Below are positions 37,367 through 47,400 of a stretch of 64,000 nt of DNA, piece after piece. A program made the translations under genes and the position numbers. Where the stretch lies: positions 1 through 64,000 of the forward strand of contig NZ_CAMVPN010000003.1 of NCBI RefSeq assembly GCF_947169325.1. The letters run 5' to 3'. The notes under the pieces were generated by a model that had not been told where the DNA came from, searched no databases, and saw only the letters and a program-made list of their open reading frames with translations. The DNA comes from an uncultured Methanobrevibacter sp. GTDB taxonomy: Archaea; Methanobacteriota; Methanobacteria; Methanobacteriales; Methanobacteriaceae. Positions within the stretch are counted from its first letter, which is position 1. Every line of letters starts with the position of its first letter.

Positions 37367-38061
37367 AAGCGCCAGTCATTGAAATATTTTCATCCTTTCA
37401 AGGGGAAGGCCTTCTGATAGGCGAAAGGCAGATCTTTGTGAGATTTGCAGGATGTAACTTGAATTGCAATTATTGTGATACCAATGATAGTAAATCAACC
37501 GAATCAGGAAAGCTGATGACTCCAAGCCAAGTCACAGAGGAAATCAATAAATTATTGACTCCTGATTGCCGGACCATTTCATTTACTGGAGGTGAACCTA
37601 GCTTATATCCTGACTTCATATCTGAAATTTCAAAGAATTTCAATTTAAAGATTATGCTAGAGACAAATGGAACTTTGCCGGACAATATAGATTCAATAGA
37701 AAAATTGGACATCGTATCTCTTGACATTAAATTGCCGGAGCATTTCGACGGCGATTTTGATGAGGAAATTTTTCTAAATGAGATTAAATCACTAAATTTA
37801 TTAATGGCGAAGTGTATAAATGTATATTGTAAAGTAGTTATATTGCCTTCAACAAAAATAAATTCATTTAAAGAGGTAGTTGAAAAATTATCCGAAAATA
37901 TTTCAAACAAAAGCAACCTTAAAATTATTATCCAACCATCTAGTCCTCTAGATGAATGGAAGGACATTAATTTTAGATTATTTAATTTTTCTGAAATTGT
38001 TGGGCAATATTTTGAAGTTTCCACCATTCCTCAAATCCATAAGATTCTGGATATTGAGTGA
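37363..38061 (+). CDS. queE: QueE, 7-carboxy-7-deazaguanine synthase
   Basis: Radical SAM enzyme that contracts the pterin ring to 7-carboxy-7-deazaguanine. The cluster motif CNLNCNYC (CX3CX2C, near residue 29) follows FVRFAG and [20 protein letters not shown] is the SAM-binding GGE motif. Length 232 is normal. Third gene of the preQ0 unit, overlapping queD by 4 bp. Confidence 0.93.
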   Translation: MKAPVIEIFSSFQGEGLLIGERQIFVRFAGCNLNCNYCDTNDSKSTESGKLMTPSQVTEEINKLLTPDCRTISFTGGEPSLYPDFISEISKNFNLKIMLETNGTLPDNIDSIEKLDIVSLDIKLPEHFDGDFDEEIFLNEIKSLNLLMAKCINVYCKVVILPSTKINSFKEVVEKLSENISNKSNLKIIIQPSSPLDEWKDINFRLFNFSEIVGQYFEVSTIPQIHKILDIE

Positions 38062-38123
38062 ATTTTGTTTTTGATATATTGATTTTATTTTTTTGAAGCG
38101 TAATTGTAAATTGAGGTGTATAT

Positions 38124-39059
38124 ATGAAAGATAAAACATCCATTAACAGAAAATCAAATACCGGTGCAGTTGAACGTGAAACCAAAGTTCATGATAAGGA
38201 AGGAGACATAATGGCTATTGCATCAAGAGATGTAATTTCAATCCCACCTACCAAACCTATTAAAGACACTGCAAAAGTAATGATGGAACATGAATTTAGA
38301 AGATTACCAATCACAGATCCAGGTTCAGGCAAGTTGTTAGGTATCGTAACAGTAATGGATATATTAGATTTCTTTGGTGGAGGAAAAAAATTCAACATTA
38401 TTGAGAAAAAATACCAAGATAACTTCTTGGCAGCTATCAACGAACCTATTAAAGAAATCATGACTCGTGATTTGATAACTTTATCTAATAAGGCATCTAT
38501 TGGGGAAACTATCCAAACTATGTTAGACAATCAATTAGGTGCTATACCTCTTGTTGATGCTGATGGAAAACTTGCAGGTATCGTAACTGAAAGGGACATT
38601 GCATTATCTTTAGCAGGCATTTCTGGAAAAGAAACCGTGCAAGATTACATGAGTCCTAAAGTATTCAGCACCACTCCTGGAACACCAATCGGAGATGCAT
38701 GCAAAATCATGGTAAGAAATGGTTTAAGAAGAATTCCGGTCATTGGTGGGGAAGCTGACATTTCCAAAGCAGCTAAAAAGCTATTGGGTATTATAACCTC
38801 TACTGATGTTATAAGATTTTTAAATGCAAAAGAATTATTTGATAATTTAAATTCCAATTTGGCAACTGATGTCTTAAAAACAACAATTACCGATATTATG
38901 GTCAAGGAACCAGTAACTGTCGAACCTAACATGACTATCGGAGAGTTATGTGACCTTTTCGCAGAAAAGAATATTGGTGGAGTTCCTGTTGTTAAAGACG
39001 ATAAAGTAATGGGAATCATTACTGAAAGAGATATTTTAAACGCAGTTAAAAGAATTTAA
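38124..39059 (+). CDS. Four-CBS-domain protein (first of tandem pair)
   Basis: 311 residues made of four CBS repeats (about 30-85, 105-160, 170-240, 255-310), each with the pattern ...RRLPI...GIVT..DI. A basic N-terminal arm precedes them. CBS pairs bind adenine nucleotides or SAM, so this is a probable cellular energy or ligand sensor with unknown partner. Restricted codon use suggests strong expression. Followed 26 bp later by a second four-CBS gene. Confidence 0.88.
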   Translation: MKDKTSINRKSNTGAVERETKVHDKEGDIMAIASRDVISIPPTKPIKDTAKVMMEHEFRRLPITDPGSGKLLGIVTVMDILDFFGGGKKFNIIEKKYQDNFLAAINEPIKEIMTRDLITLSNKASIGETIQTMLDNQLGAIPLVDADGKLAGIVTERDIALSLAGISGKETVQDYMSPKVFSTTPGTPIGDACKIMVRNGLRRIPVIGGEADISKAAKKLLGIITSTDVIRFLNAKELFDNLNSNLATDVLKTTITDIMVKEPVTVEPNMTIGELCDLFAEKNIGGVPVVKDDKVMGIITERDILNAVKRI

Positions 39060-39085
39060 ATACTAAATAATAAGGAGATGATAAT

Positions 39086-39889
39086 ATGCAAATTAAGAAT
39101 TTGATGTCTGAGGATTTAATCACTGTAGACAAAGATCAAAATCTTTCTGATGCGTTAAAATTGTTACGCAAACACAACGTTTCACGTTTGCCAGTAACCA
39201 ACAATAAAGAATTAGTCGGTATTATTTCAGAAAGGGACATAGCTAACAAGCTCGGTTCTTCAAAATATGAAAGCATGCCTGCATCAAGACTTCATATTTC
39301 ATCTGTAATGGTTAAAGATGTACTTACAGTTCCACAGACAATGCAATTGGAAGAGGTTGCAAAATTGATGCTTGACAACGGCATAGGTTCAGTTCCTGTA
39401 ATGGACGACGACAACAAGATGGTCGGTATCGTATCAAAAGCTGATTTTGTAACACTTGCAACAGGAATTGCATTTGACAAGATAACTGTAAAGGAAATAA
39501 TGTCTAAAGACGTAATCTATGCATCTTCAGCTGAAAGGTTGGTCCATGCAAGGAGATTGATGCTTGAAGCCCATGTCGGAAGATTGCCTGTCATTGATGA
39601 AGATGAACTTGTTGGAATGATTACCTCTAAAGATTTGATGAGGGCTTTCATAGACTTTAGAAAAAAAGTCCCTGAAAAGTATCAAAAATCTCAAATCAAG
39701 GAGGTTTTGGTCGAAGACATTATGTCACACAACCCAACTGTTGTGTCTAAAGACATGTCAATCACTGAAGTGTCTGAAATCATGATTGAAACAGGCTACA
39801 ACGGATTGCCTGTTGTTGAAGGCTCTCAGGTGATTGGTATTATCACACAAACAGATATTTTAAGACTGATTGAAAAATTAGAATCTTAA
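39086..39889 (+). CDS. Four-CBS-domain protein (second of tandem pair)
   Basis: 267-residue protein of four CBS repeats starting directly at residue 1 (MQIKNLMSEDLITVDKD). It differs too much from the first CBS protein to be a recent duplicate. AAGGAGATGATAAT precedes ATG. The shared transcript ends at a strong hairpin terminator. Nucleotide sensing is inferred. Confidence 0.88.
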   Translation: MQIKNLMSEDLITVDKDQNLSDALKLLRKHNVSRLPVTNNKELVGIISERDIANKLGSSKYESMPASRLHISSVMVKDVLTVPQTMQLEEVAKLMLDNGIGSVPVMDDDNKMVGIVSKADFVTLATGIAFDKITVKEIMSKDVIYASSAERLVHARRLMLEAHVGRLPVIDEDELVGMITSKDLMRAFIDFRKKVPEKYQKSQIKEVLVEDIMSHNPTVVSKDMSITEVSEIMIETGYNGLPVVEGSQVIGIITQTDILRLIEKLES

Positions 39890-39893
39890 AAAC

Positions 39894-39924
39894 GTATAGT
39901 TGCTACAACTATACTCTTTTTTTT
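39894..39924 (+). terminator. Strong intrinsic-type terminator after the CBS pair
   Basis: Perfect 9-bp stem GTATAGTTG / CAACTATAC with a CTA loop, then TC and eight T residues. It closes the CBS operon. Confidence 0.8.
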
Positions 39925-39949
39925 ATTTTTAGGGGGTTTAAAAATTACA

Positions 39950-40747
39950 TTGATTTCATTTTTAGGTCCTAAAGGAACTTTCACCCACGAAGCAGCCAAC
40001 ATGCTGGGCGATGACTTAATACCTTACTGCACAATTCCCGCAGTCATGGAAAGCGTCGTCAATGATGAATGTTCATTAGGGGTTGTTCCGATAGAAAACT
40101 CCATTGAAGGGCCGGTAGGCATCACTCTTGATTCGCTGGCACACAAGTACGATTTGAAAATCTATAAGGAAATAATCATTCCCATAAATCAGAATCTCAT
40201 AGTCAATCCGGGAACTAAAAAGGAAGATATCGAAGAGGTATACTCCCACGCCCAGGCATTGGCCCAATGCAGGGATTTTCTAAATGGCATGGATGTGCAT
40301 CTTCATTATGCGGTAAGCACGGCAAGAGCTGCCAAGGACATTATTGGCGATAAGTCCAAAGCGGCAATCGGGAACAAAAAGATTGTCGAATTGTATGATT
40401 TGGAGGTTCTTGAAGCCAGCATTCAGGACATGGACAATAATGAGACCAGATTTGTGGTATTGTCCAAGGACAATCATGAAATGACTGGCAGGGACAAAAC
40501 ATCAATAATCTTTTCCATCTATGAGGATAAGCCGGGCCAGCTGTATAAGATTTTGGGAATTTTCGAGAAAAACAACATTAACCTGACAAAAATCGAGTCC
40601 CGACCATCTAAAAAAGGTTTGGGAAAATATCTATTCTTCGTTGACTTTAATGGCCATATTGGTGAGGAATCCATTCAGAATATCTTGAAAGAGATTGAAG
40701 AAAATACCTATTTTTTAAAAGTTTTAGGTTCATATCCTGAATTTTAG
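39950..40747 (+). CDS. pheA: Prephenate dehydratase
   Basis: Makes phenylpyruvate for phenylalanine synthesis. Periplasmic-binding-like catalytic lobes (LGPKGTFTHEAA, VPIENSIEGPVG, NNETRFVVLS with the catalytic Thr) precede a C-terminal ACT domain (about 185-265; GQLYKILGIFEKNNINLTKIESRP) that binds Phe for feedback inhibition. 265 residues, monofunctional. The start is TTG; AGGGGG lies about 13 bases upstream, a long spacing, but no better start exists. Confidence 0.93.
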   Translation: MISFLGPKGTFTHEAANMLGDDLIPYCTIPAVMESVVNDECSLGVVPIENSIEGPVGITLDSLAHKYDLKIYKEIIIPINQNLIVNPGTKKEDIEEVYSHAQALAQCRDFLNGMDVHLHYAVSTARAAKDIIGDKSKAAIGNKKIVELYDLEVLEASIQDMDNNETRFVVLSKDNHEMTGRDKTSIIFSIYEDKPGQLYKILGIFEKNNINLTKIESRPSKKGLGKYLFFVDFNGHIGEESIQNILKEIEENTYFLKVLGSYPEF

Positions 40748-40808
40748 GTAAACTTTAAATTAATGTTTATATATAATTATTCATGTACAAATTCAGGGAG
40801 GGTAGGTA

Positions 40809-41543
40809 ATGTCAGATGAAAGAGAAAAACTTCTAAATGTCATGAGAAATTTAGAGTCTGATTATAAATCAGGTAAAATATCTGCAGAAAAATACAGTTA
40901 TTTTAGATCTAAATATGAAGATAAGTTAAATTCAATAGATGCTAAGGCTGCTACAAGAAGAATTAGATCTATGCAAGGCAAACCATCTAATGACACTAAA
41001 AAAGCCAAATTGCATAAAAAACCTACCAAAAATAAGAAGAAAGAAGAACAGGACTTGGTTCAAAAATATATTATTAATCCTAAGAAGGATGATTCCAGAT
41101 ACAATAAAAAGAAAAAATCTTCAGTAGACAGTGGAACATTCAAATTATTGCTACTGCTGATATTGGTTGTTGGTTTTACTGCTGGAATAGCTTACGGTAT
41201 TTTTAATTTGGACTTTGGATCTTTGTCCGATACTGAAACTGTAGCGATTGTTAGTGACACTGCATTCCCTGAAATTAAAGAGGTTGTCACAGTCAATAAG
41301 ACAGCTACAAATAGTAGTAATTATGGTAATTATAGTTATTATGATGATTACGATGATTCTGATGAGATAGAGACTACTACGGAAACAACTACGACCACAT
41401 ATACTGATTCATCCAGTTCGGATAGCTCTCAGAACAGTGGTAATGGCCAACAAGGCTCAGACACTTCACAATCAGGTTCCTCTAATACTGGAGGAGGTAG
41501 TTCTCAATCCGGAAGTGAAGGTGGACGTAGTAATGAAGGGTAA
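40809..41543 (+). CDS. Single-pass membrane protein with Ser/Thr-rich tail
   Basis: 244 residues, not recognised as a family. An N-terminal helical SHOCT-like segment (MSDEREKLLNVMRNLESDYKSG) and a lysine-rich cytosolic region (about 60-105) lead to one membrane helix (about 112-135), then an extracellular Tyr/Asp patch and a tail almost wholly Ser, Thr, Gly, Gln, probably glycosylated. Start has GGGAGGG upstream. Followed 24 bp later by a secreted protein gene. Confidence 0.65.
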   Translation: MSDEREKLLNVMRNLESDYKSGKISAEKYSYFRSKYEDKLNSIDAKAATRRIRSMQGKPSNDTKKAKLHKKPTKNKKKEEQDLVQKYIINPKKDDSRYNKKKKSSVDSGTFKLLLLLILVVGFTAGIAYGIFNLDFGSLSDTETVAIVSDTAFPEIKEVVTVNKTATNSSNYGNYSYYDDYDDSDEIETTTETTTTTYTDSSSSDSSQNSGNGQQGSDTSQSGSSNTGGGSSQSGSEGGRSNEG

Positions 41544-41566
41544 TTCCTTCTAGTGTCAGAGGTGAT

Positions 41567-42121
41567 ATGATGAAAAATAGTTTTTTAAAAGGAAGCATTA
41601 TAACAATCATACTTTTATTATTTTTAATTTCTGCTACATCTGTAGCTAGTGCTGATAGTAATGATAATTCTGATTTAAGTATATTGTCTCTATCCAAAGG
41701 AGGAATCACTATTCAATATCCTTCCAATTGGGGCAATTCACAGTCAACATCCAACTACTCCGTAATGGCAATTTCCAAGATTGATTCCATTGATTCATTT
41801 GGTGTTGGCCAGGTCAATATTCAAGTTGAGAAAAACTCATATGAAGGAGATTTCTACACTTTTGTAAATGAAACTTATGACAAAATGCAAAAGGATCCTT
41901 CATTTCAGTTAGTTTCATCCGGAGGAGTTTCCATTGGGGGAATGGATGCGGTGGAATACATCTACACTTCCAGCCAAAGTGATGTTGAAAAAGAGCATAA
42001 GGCAGTCTGGTTTGAAAAAGGCGGTCAGGCTTATGTCATAATGTACAGCGCTCCGATTGATCAGTTTGAAGATAATTTGTATGTCTTTGATTATGTACTG
42101 TCAGGAATACAAATTACTTAA
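41567..42121 (+). CDS. Secreted PsbP-like protein
   Basis: 184-residue protein with a signal peptide (hydrophobic 10-28, cut near VASAD) and a single PsbP/DUF1795-like domain recognised from GGITIQYPSNWG and the alternating strands that follow. In methanogens this domain is common on surface proteins; ligand unknown. It may form a unit with the preceding Ser/Thr-tail protein. Confidence 0.65.
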   Translation: MMKNSFLKGSIITIILLLFLISATSVASADSNDNSDLSILSLSKGGITIQYPSNWGNSQSTSNYSVMAISKIDSIDSFGVGQVNIQVEKNSYEGDFYTFVNETYDKMQKDPSFQLVSSGGVSIGGMDAVEYIYTSSQSDVEKEHKAVWFEKGGQAYVIMYSAPIDQFEDNLYVFDYVLSGIQIT

Positions 42122-42142
42122 TTTCTTTTTTTAGGTGTTATG

Positions 42143-42655
42143 ATGATTATTTTATGTGTTACAGGTAGCGTCGCTGCTAGCGAAGCTATCAAATTGACCC
42201 GTGAATTTAGAAGAAATGATGTTGAAGTTAAATGCTTCATGAGTGAGGCGGCCTGTGAACTTATTCATCCCAATTCCATGGAGTTTGCAACCGGAAACAG
42301 TGTAGTCACAGAACTGACAGGTGAAATTGAGCATGTCAAATACTCTCAGGAAGATTTGATATTGGTAGCACCGGCTACAGCAAATACAATCTCTAAATTT
42401 GCATATAAGATAGCCGATAATCCGATTTCCACCCTTTTAATCACTGCATATGGCCACGACACTCCAATCGTTTTTGTCCCATCCATGCATGATTCAATGT
42501 ATAAGGCCATAAAAGACAATATTGAAAAAATAAAAGAGGAAGGCTCAGCAACATTCATCAAGCCTCGCATGGATGAGGGAAAAGCCAAATTCCCATCCAA
42601 AGAGGACATTGTACTGGAATCTTTAAGGACAATTAATTTGCATAAAAAGGAATGA
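42143..42655 (+). CDS. coaBC: CoaBC N-terminal half (phosphopantothenoylcysteine decarboxylase), frameshifted
   Basis: Flavin-dependent decarboxylase half of the bifunctional CoaBC of coenzyme A synthesis. ILCVTGSVAASEAIKL is the FMN loop, APATANTISKFAYKIADN the PASANT-type motif and VPSMHDSMY the substrate-recognition loop (usually PAMN). The frame ends at TGA 42653, but the ligase half continues in the next frame; removing one A from the AAAAA run at 42644-42648 would join them as one protein of about 385 residues. ATG 42140 or 42143, with AGGTG upstream. Confidence 0.85.
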   Translation: MIILCVTGSVAASEAIKLTREFRRNDVEVKCFMSEAACELIHPNSMEFATGNSVVTELTGEIEHVKYSQEDLILVAPATANTISKFAYKIADNPISTLLITAYGHDTPIVFVPSMHDSMYKAIKDNIEKIKEEGSATFIKPRMDEGKAKFPSKEDIVLESLRTINLHKKE

Positions 42656-42677
42656 TACTATTAAAGGGAAAAAAGTT

Positions 42678-43295
42678 TTGATAAGTCTGGGAGGGACTTA
42701 TGAGCCAATCGATTCTGTAAGGGGGATTACAAACAAGTCTTCCGGAAAAATGGGTTTGGAGCTTGCAAAAGAAGCATACATTCGCGGTGCCGATTTGAAA
42801 TTGGTTGTAGCTAATGTCAGTGTTGATATTCCTTCTGTTTTTGATGTTGTTCATGTTGAAACAAGTAGCGAGATGAATGATGTTATTCTGGATTTGATTT
42901 CTGACTATGACATTTTCATTTCAACAGCTGCGGTGTCAGACTTTGAGTTCAGGCAAAAGTCCGACAAGAAGCTTGATTCAAGCAGTTCTCTTTTTTTGAA
43001 TCTCAAGCCTACTACCAAAATCATTCGCCAAATCAAGAAGATCAATCCAGATATATTCCTTGTTGGCTTTAAGGCTGAATTCAACATTTCACGTGATGAT
43101 ATAATTTGCTGCGCCAGAAAGCAGATTGCCGATGCCGGAACAGATCTGGTTGTTGCCAATGACATATCCAAATGTCACTTCGGTTCTGATGAGAATGAGG
43201 TCTTAATCGTCGATGATGAGGTGCTGTCAGTGCCGTTGGCTTCAAAAAAGGAAATTGCAAAAACTATTATTGACGTAATTTCAAAAAAGATTTAA
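42678..43295 (+). CDS. coaBC: CoaBC C-terminal half (phosphopantothenate-cysteine ligase), frameshifted
   Basis: Ligase half of CoaBC, joining CTP-activated 4'-phosphopantothenate with cysteine. GGTYEPIDSVRGITNKSSG and AAVSDF near the N-terminus and LKPTTKI plus VGFKAE later are the family motifs. The usual beginning KGKKVLISLGG is encoded, but codon 42678 is only an internal TTG in it and no ribosome binding site fits, so it lacks an independent start. Reading frame is +1 relative to the CoaC half. Confidence 0.85.
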   Translation: MISLGGTYEPIDSVRGITNKSSGKMGLELAKEAYIRGADLKLVVANVSVDIPSVFDVVHVETSSEMNDVILDLISDYDIFISTAAVSDFEFRQKSDKKLDSSSSLFLNLKPTTKIIRQIKKINPDIFLVGFKAEFNISRDDIICCARKQIADAGTDLVVANDISKCHFGSDENEVLIVDDEVLSVPLASKKEIAKTIIDVISKKI

Positions 43296-43713
43296 GTCTA
43301 CCTATATGTCTCACCGATAATTGTTTAGTTTGAATATTCACTCGTCTTATTTTAATTATTTCTTAATTTATTTTTATATTGACATTAACGGTTGCCATTT
43401 TAATGAACTATATAATTAAAATAAAGGTAGGTTCAAGAGGAGCAGTATCTGATTTTCACCAAATTTTTTTAGGTCATACTAAATTACTTTGAAATTGTTT
43501 TATTTTTGGCATGTCACATCGTTTAAATTTGATTTTGAAATTGTAATTACATGTCAAGGGCAATATTGTTTTTACTATGTATGGCAACATCATATAATAA
43601 TTGAGTTTCAAACATATTTGCATATGCAATAATAAGCTCAGAATAGTAATACTTTTTTAAATAAAATAAGCAAATTAATCTTTGAAAAAAATTCTTTTAA
43701 AAATAGTTATTTC

Positions 43714-43808
43714 AATAAAATAAGTTCATGCCTTTAGGCTTTAGTTAAATGGAGTGATTAATAGAGTGAATCAACCTAAAGGACGTTTCAATGAACTTTT
43801 ATTTTATT
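43714..43808. repeat. MITE-like imperfect inverted repeat
   Basis: Outer arms (43714-43729 and 43791-43808, sharing AGTTCAT/ATGAACT with an A-T-rich extension and a 2-nt bulge) enclose inner perfect arms CCTTTAGG (43731-43738) and CCTAAAGG (43775-43782). Total about 95 bp with no ORF. Confidence 0.5.
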
Positions 43809-43857
43809 TGCATTAGCATATTTTATATTTTATTTTCTAGTATAAAAAGGTATTGGA

Positions 43858-44055
43858 GTAATACTTTTTGGCAATTTTTGTAGTAATTTTTTACTTTTCT
43901 TAGAAGTATTTTTTTGTTGATTTTCTCTCAAAAATCAAGTGATTTTTTCAAAAATTTTTCCTTGATGGACATTGCATTATTGTCTTTTTTGTATAGGTTT
44001 TGTTTTGCAATTTGGTTAATTTTAAAAATTTAATCTTAGGTTTTCCTTTGATATT
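43858..44055 (+). repeat. Dispersed intergenic repeat, copy A
   Basis: AT-rich element with the shared core GATTTTTGTAGTAATTTTTT-like start (here CAATTTTTGTAGTAATTTTTT), an AAAAATTTTT centre and CATTATTG-CTTTTTTGTA near the end. About 80 per cent identical by eye to copies at 48662 and 51490. It lies past the 3' end of the protease-bearing adhesin gene. Confidence 0.75.
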
Positions 44056-44418
44056 TGGTAGATTTTGATTTAACATTTTAATTGCCTTTAGTTTTTAGGG
44101 GTTGTGTTGTAGAATCATTAAATATTTGTTCTATTTGATGAAATTTTCAAGTATTTTGAATCATATAATTTCTGAGGTAGTGATATTCAGTAGAGCGTTG
44201 ATTGGATATTTTTTTACTAATGCTCCAACAAACATTCTTGTTTTTCATAAGATAAAATTTCAAATAAATCTAAAGGCTTTGTTTTTAGAATATCTAATTA
44301 ATTTTAATTATTTTTAGGATATATTTATTAATGGCTGGAAAATTACTGAAATAAAAGATTTTGGGTACTGAATTTGAATCAAACTATTGTCTAAAAATAA
44401 AAAGAATAACTCTTTTCA

Positions 44419-47400
44419 TTATTTGATTTTAATTTTAGTGTTTTTAGTTACTTTGTAGTAGTAGTTGTTTCCTTTATAGGTAATTGCTGCTTTGTAAGTT
44501 CCTTTTTTAGTTAGCTTAGTAATTTTAAAGGTTGCTTTGCCTTTGCTGTTGGTTTTTACTTTGTATGTTTTACCTTTAACTTTTAAGGTTACTATTGCTT
44601 TTTTCATTGCTTTTTTGCTGTTTTTCAGGATTATTGTGTATTTTTTGATTTTTGTAGTTCTTTTGAATGTTTTTGATTTGGCGATTATTTTTGTTTTCTC
44701 TTTATTGATGGTAATTTTGATAGTTTTACTTGTTGGACTGTAATTACTATTTACAATTTTAATTACCATGTTTTTTTTACCGGCTTTTGCAGTTTTTAGG
44801 ATTTTTGCAGTTAATTTTATTGAAGCAGATCCCTTTTTGATGGTGGAAGTTCCAATTTTTTTGCTGTTTAGTGTAAATGTTACTTTGATTCCATCAGTTA
44901 TACTTTTGAAGTTAACTTTGTAGGTTCCGCCGTAATTAATCGTATATGCCGCATTTTTTGCATTAATTGTAATGTGTTTTTTATTTACAGTGAAATTAAC
45001 GGGAATTTCTGCTCTTATGATGTTATTGTCAATGTATGTAATATTGGCATTGTAAGTTCCAGCATTTAATTTAGGAATAACAAGTGTTGCGATTCCATCT
45101 TTTACATCAGCATAATATTCAACATTATTAACTCTAACAACCACTTTACCACTGTTCAATGGGTATATGGTGCTGCTATTTACCTGAACTTTGATGTTGA
45201 CTGAATTACCGTAAACAACATCTTTAGCTTCAAGAATACTCATGCTTACTGTATCGTTTACCAATGGAACATCATTTGTAACATTATCTAAAGTTATTTT
45301 AGCACCTATGTTAACATCAATGCAATTTTCACCATTGCCTATGAATTCAGAATTGCTGATAATCATGTCGGTTTGGGTTTTAATTGCACTGCCTTCAGTT
45401 GCATTGTTGTCAATGAATTTAGAGTTGTCTATGGTTGTTTTACCATTATTGTAGATTGCTCCACCATAAGTAGCATTGCCATTAAAGAATTTAATGTTTT
45501 TCAAGGTTACATTGTTTGCTTGAATGTTGAATATTCTTGCAAGTCCTGCTCCGTTGATTGTGTGTCCTTTTCCATCAATTGTGAAGTTGTCTTTGCTGAT
45601 TGTGATTCCATTTTCAAATTTCTTATCGATATCTGTATATGTATAATCATTTGCTAATTCAAGATAATTTCCATGGTTTTCGATTTGATGGGAAAGCATT
45701 GTGAATGTTTCATTGTTAAGCACTGTGAATGCTTTGATGCATGCTACCTGCAGGGCGGTTTCTTTGGTATTATATGGATCATAATTATAGAGGTCAGTCC
45801 AGTTTTCACCGTCAAAGCTTATAAATGAAATGTTTTCGCTGTAAAATTTATTGACATAGTTTATCCCTTCACAGATTGGGACGCTGGCATTCTGGTGATT
45901 GATTTGGAATTCTATTTCAAAAACATCACCAATTTCCAATGGAATGAACTCTCCGAGTTCAATTGTCCAGTATCCTGATTTTGAAAATCCTGATTTGCTT
46001 AACTTTAAATCATTGTTGACGTAGACTGATAAATTCCAAAAGCTATCTTCCTTGAAATATGTGGATGCTCCGGCTAAAAGTTCATTGTTTGTTGCATTGA
46101 ATCTGTTTTTATACCATACTGTATTATTTTGGGTATTGATGAAATCATTTTGTGCCTGGTCGTACTGGTAATTTTTCTCATATTTTATTGTACTGTTGAA
46201 TATAATCACGGATGTTCCTAAAAAGTAGGAATTTGGAGGACAGGAAGTATCATAATATGAAACATAGAAATAACCGTCTTCTCCCCAGTCATGGCCCCAA
46301 CTGTTTTTACAAATCCATGCTCCTAGTCCTGGAGCATTAGGTATTTCCATTGTATCATTCCAACCTACAATAACAATTTCGTGATTGGAATAAATGGATT
46401 CATTGTAATACTGCTTAACAGAATTTGTTGAATAGATATCGGATACTGCTCCTCCATATTTCATTATAGCTTTTTTAATTTCATCATTGTCTGTGAAGTT
46501 ATCCCTTTTAAGGTTTAAAATATTTTGAACGTGCAATACACTATCAAACAAATTTGAATATCGGCTAATCTCAATATATGGGTCATCCTCTTCTAAAACG
46601 GGACCTAGCCAACTTACAAGGTAACCTGTGTGTGTATTGGGATATCCTCCATAATTTGGTTCATAAATCCAACCGAATGGTGATGTGTTACTTGCAATGT
46701 TTTTCATGTTGTTTTCTGAAAGGTCCAGTAATAAGTTATGTGCTTTTAAGACATTTGACTCTAATCCTCCAATTGCTGCAAAAGCCCAGCAGTTACCCTC
46801 ATCATCCTGGTTCTTAACGGAAGTAGTCTGGTTTAAGTCAACTAAATTGTAATATGGGGGGATGTAATCAGTATCAGCATAATTGCCTATGAAAAATGTG
46901 TAATTTCTGCTGATAATTATTAGATTATCCTTATCATATGAAATGTAATTGACATATACGGTTTTATTGTCTTTTGCTGAATTATTCTCATAATTATTTT
47001 TTGAAAAATCTTGAGTTGATTTGGAAACGATATAAATTGCGCTGCCATAACCGCTGGCATTATTATTTTTAAATGTATTGTTTTCAATTACCACATTTCG
47101 CATATCTGTTAGATATATTGCAGATCCAAAATCACCAGTATTTGATGAGAGTAGTGAGTTTATCAACTTTAAATCTCCATTTTGGTGAAAATAAGCTCCA
47201 TTGATGCTTGATGAATTTGTTATGGTCAGATTATCGAATGTTGAATTACAATAGCTGATGAATATTCCCGCACCATATTTTGATTTAGCATTAACTATTG
47301 ATATATTAAATCCAATTAATGAGTGGGAATCGCTACAATATATTGCTCCACCTCTTGATGTTGAAGAGCAATTGATAAACTCAGTTGAGGTGATGTTTAT

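Larger units (their letters stand above)
43296..44418. other. Long AT-rich intergenic region before the adhesin island
   Basis: About 1.1 kb without a credible gene. It holds an imperfect long inverted repeat (43714-43808) and copy A of a dispersed repeat (43858-44055). A 71-codon ORF at 44102 has no ribosome binding site and the base composition of spacer. The rest shows only A/T runs. Confidence 0.6.

Noticed and set aside
44102-44317. 71-codon ORF in the long spacer before the adhesins
   Set aside because: No ribosome binding site, AT-driven composition, no recognisable protein.
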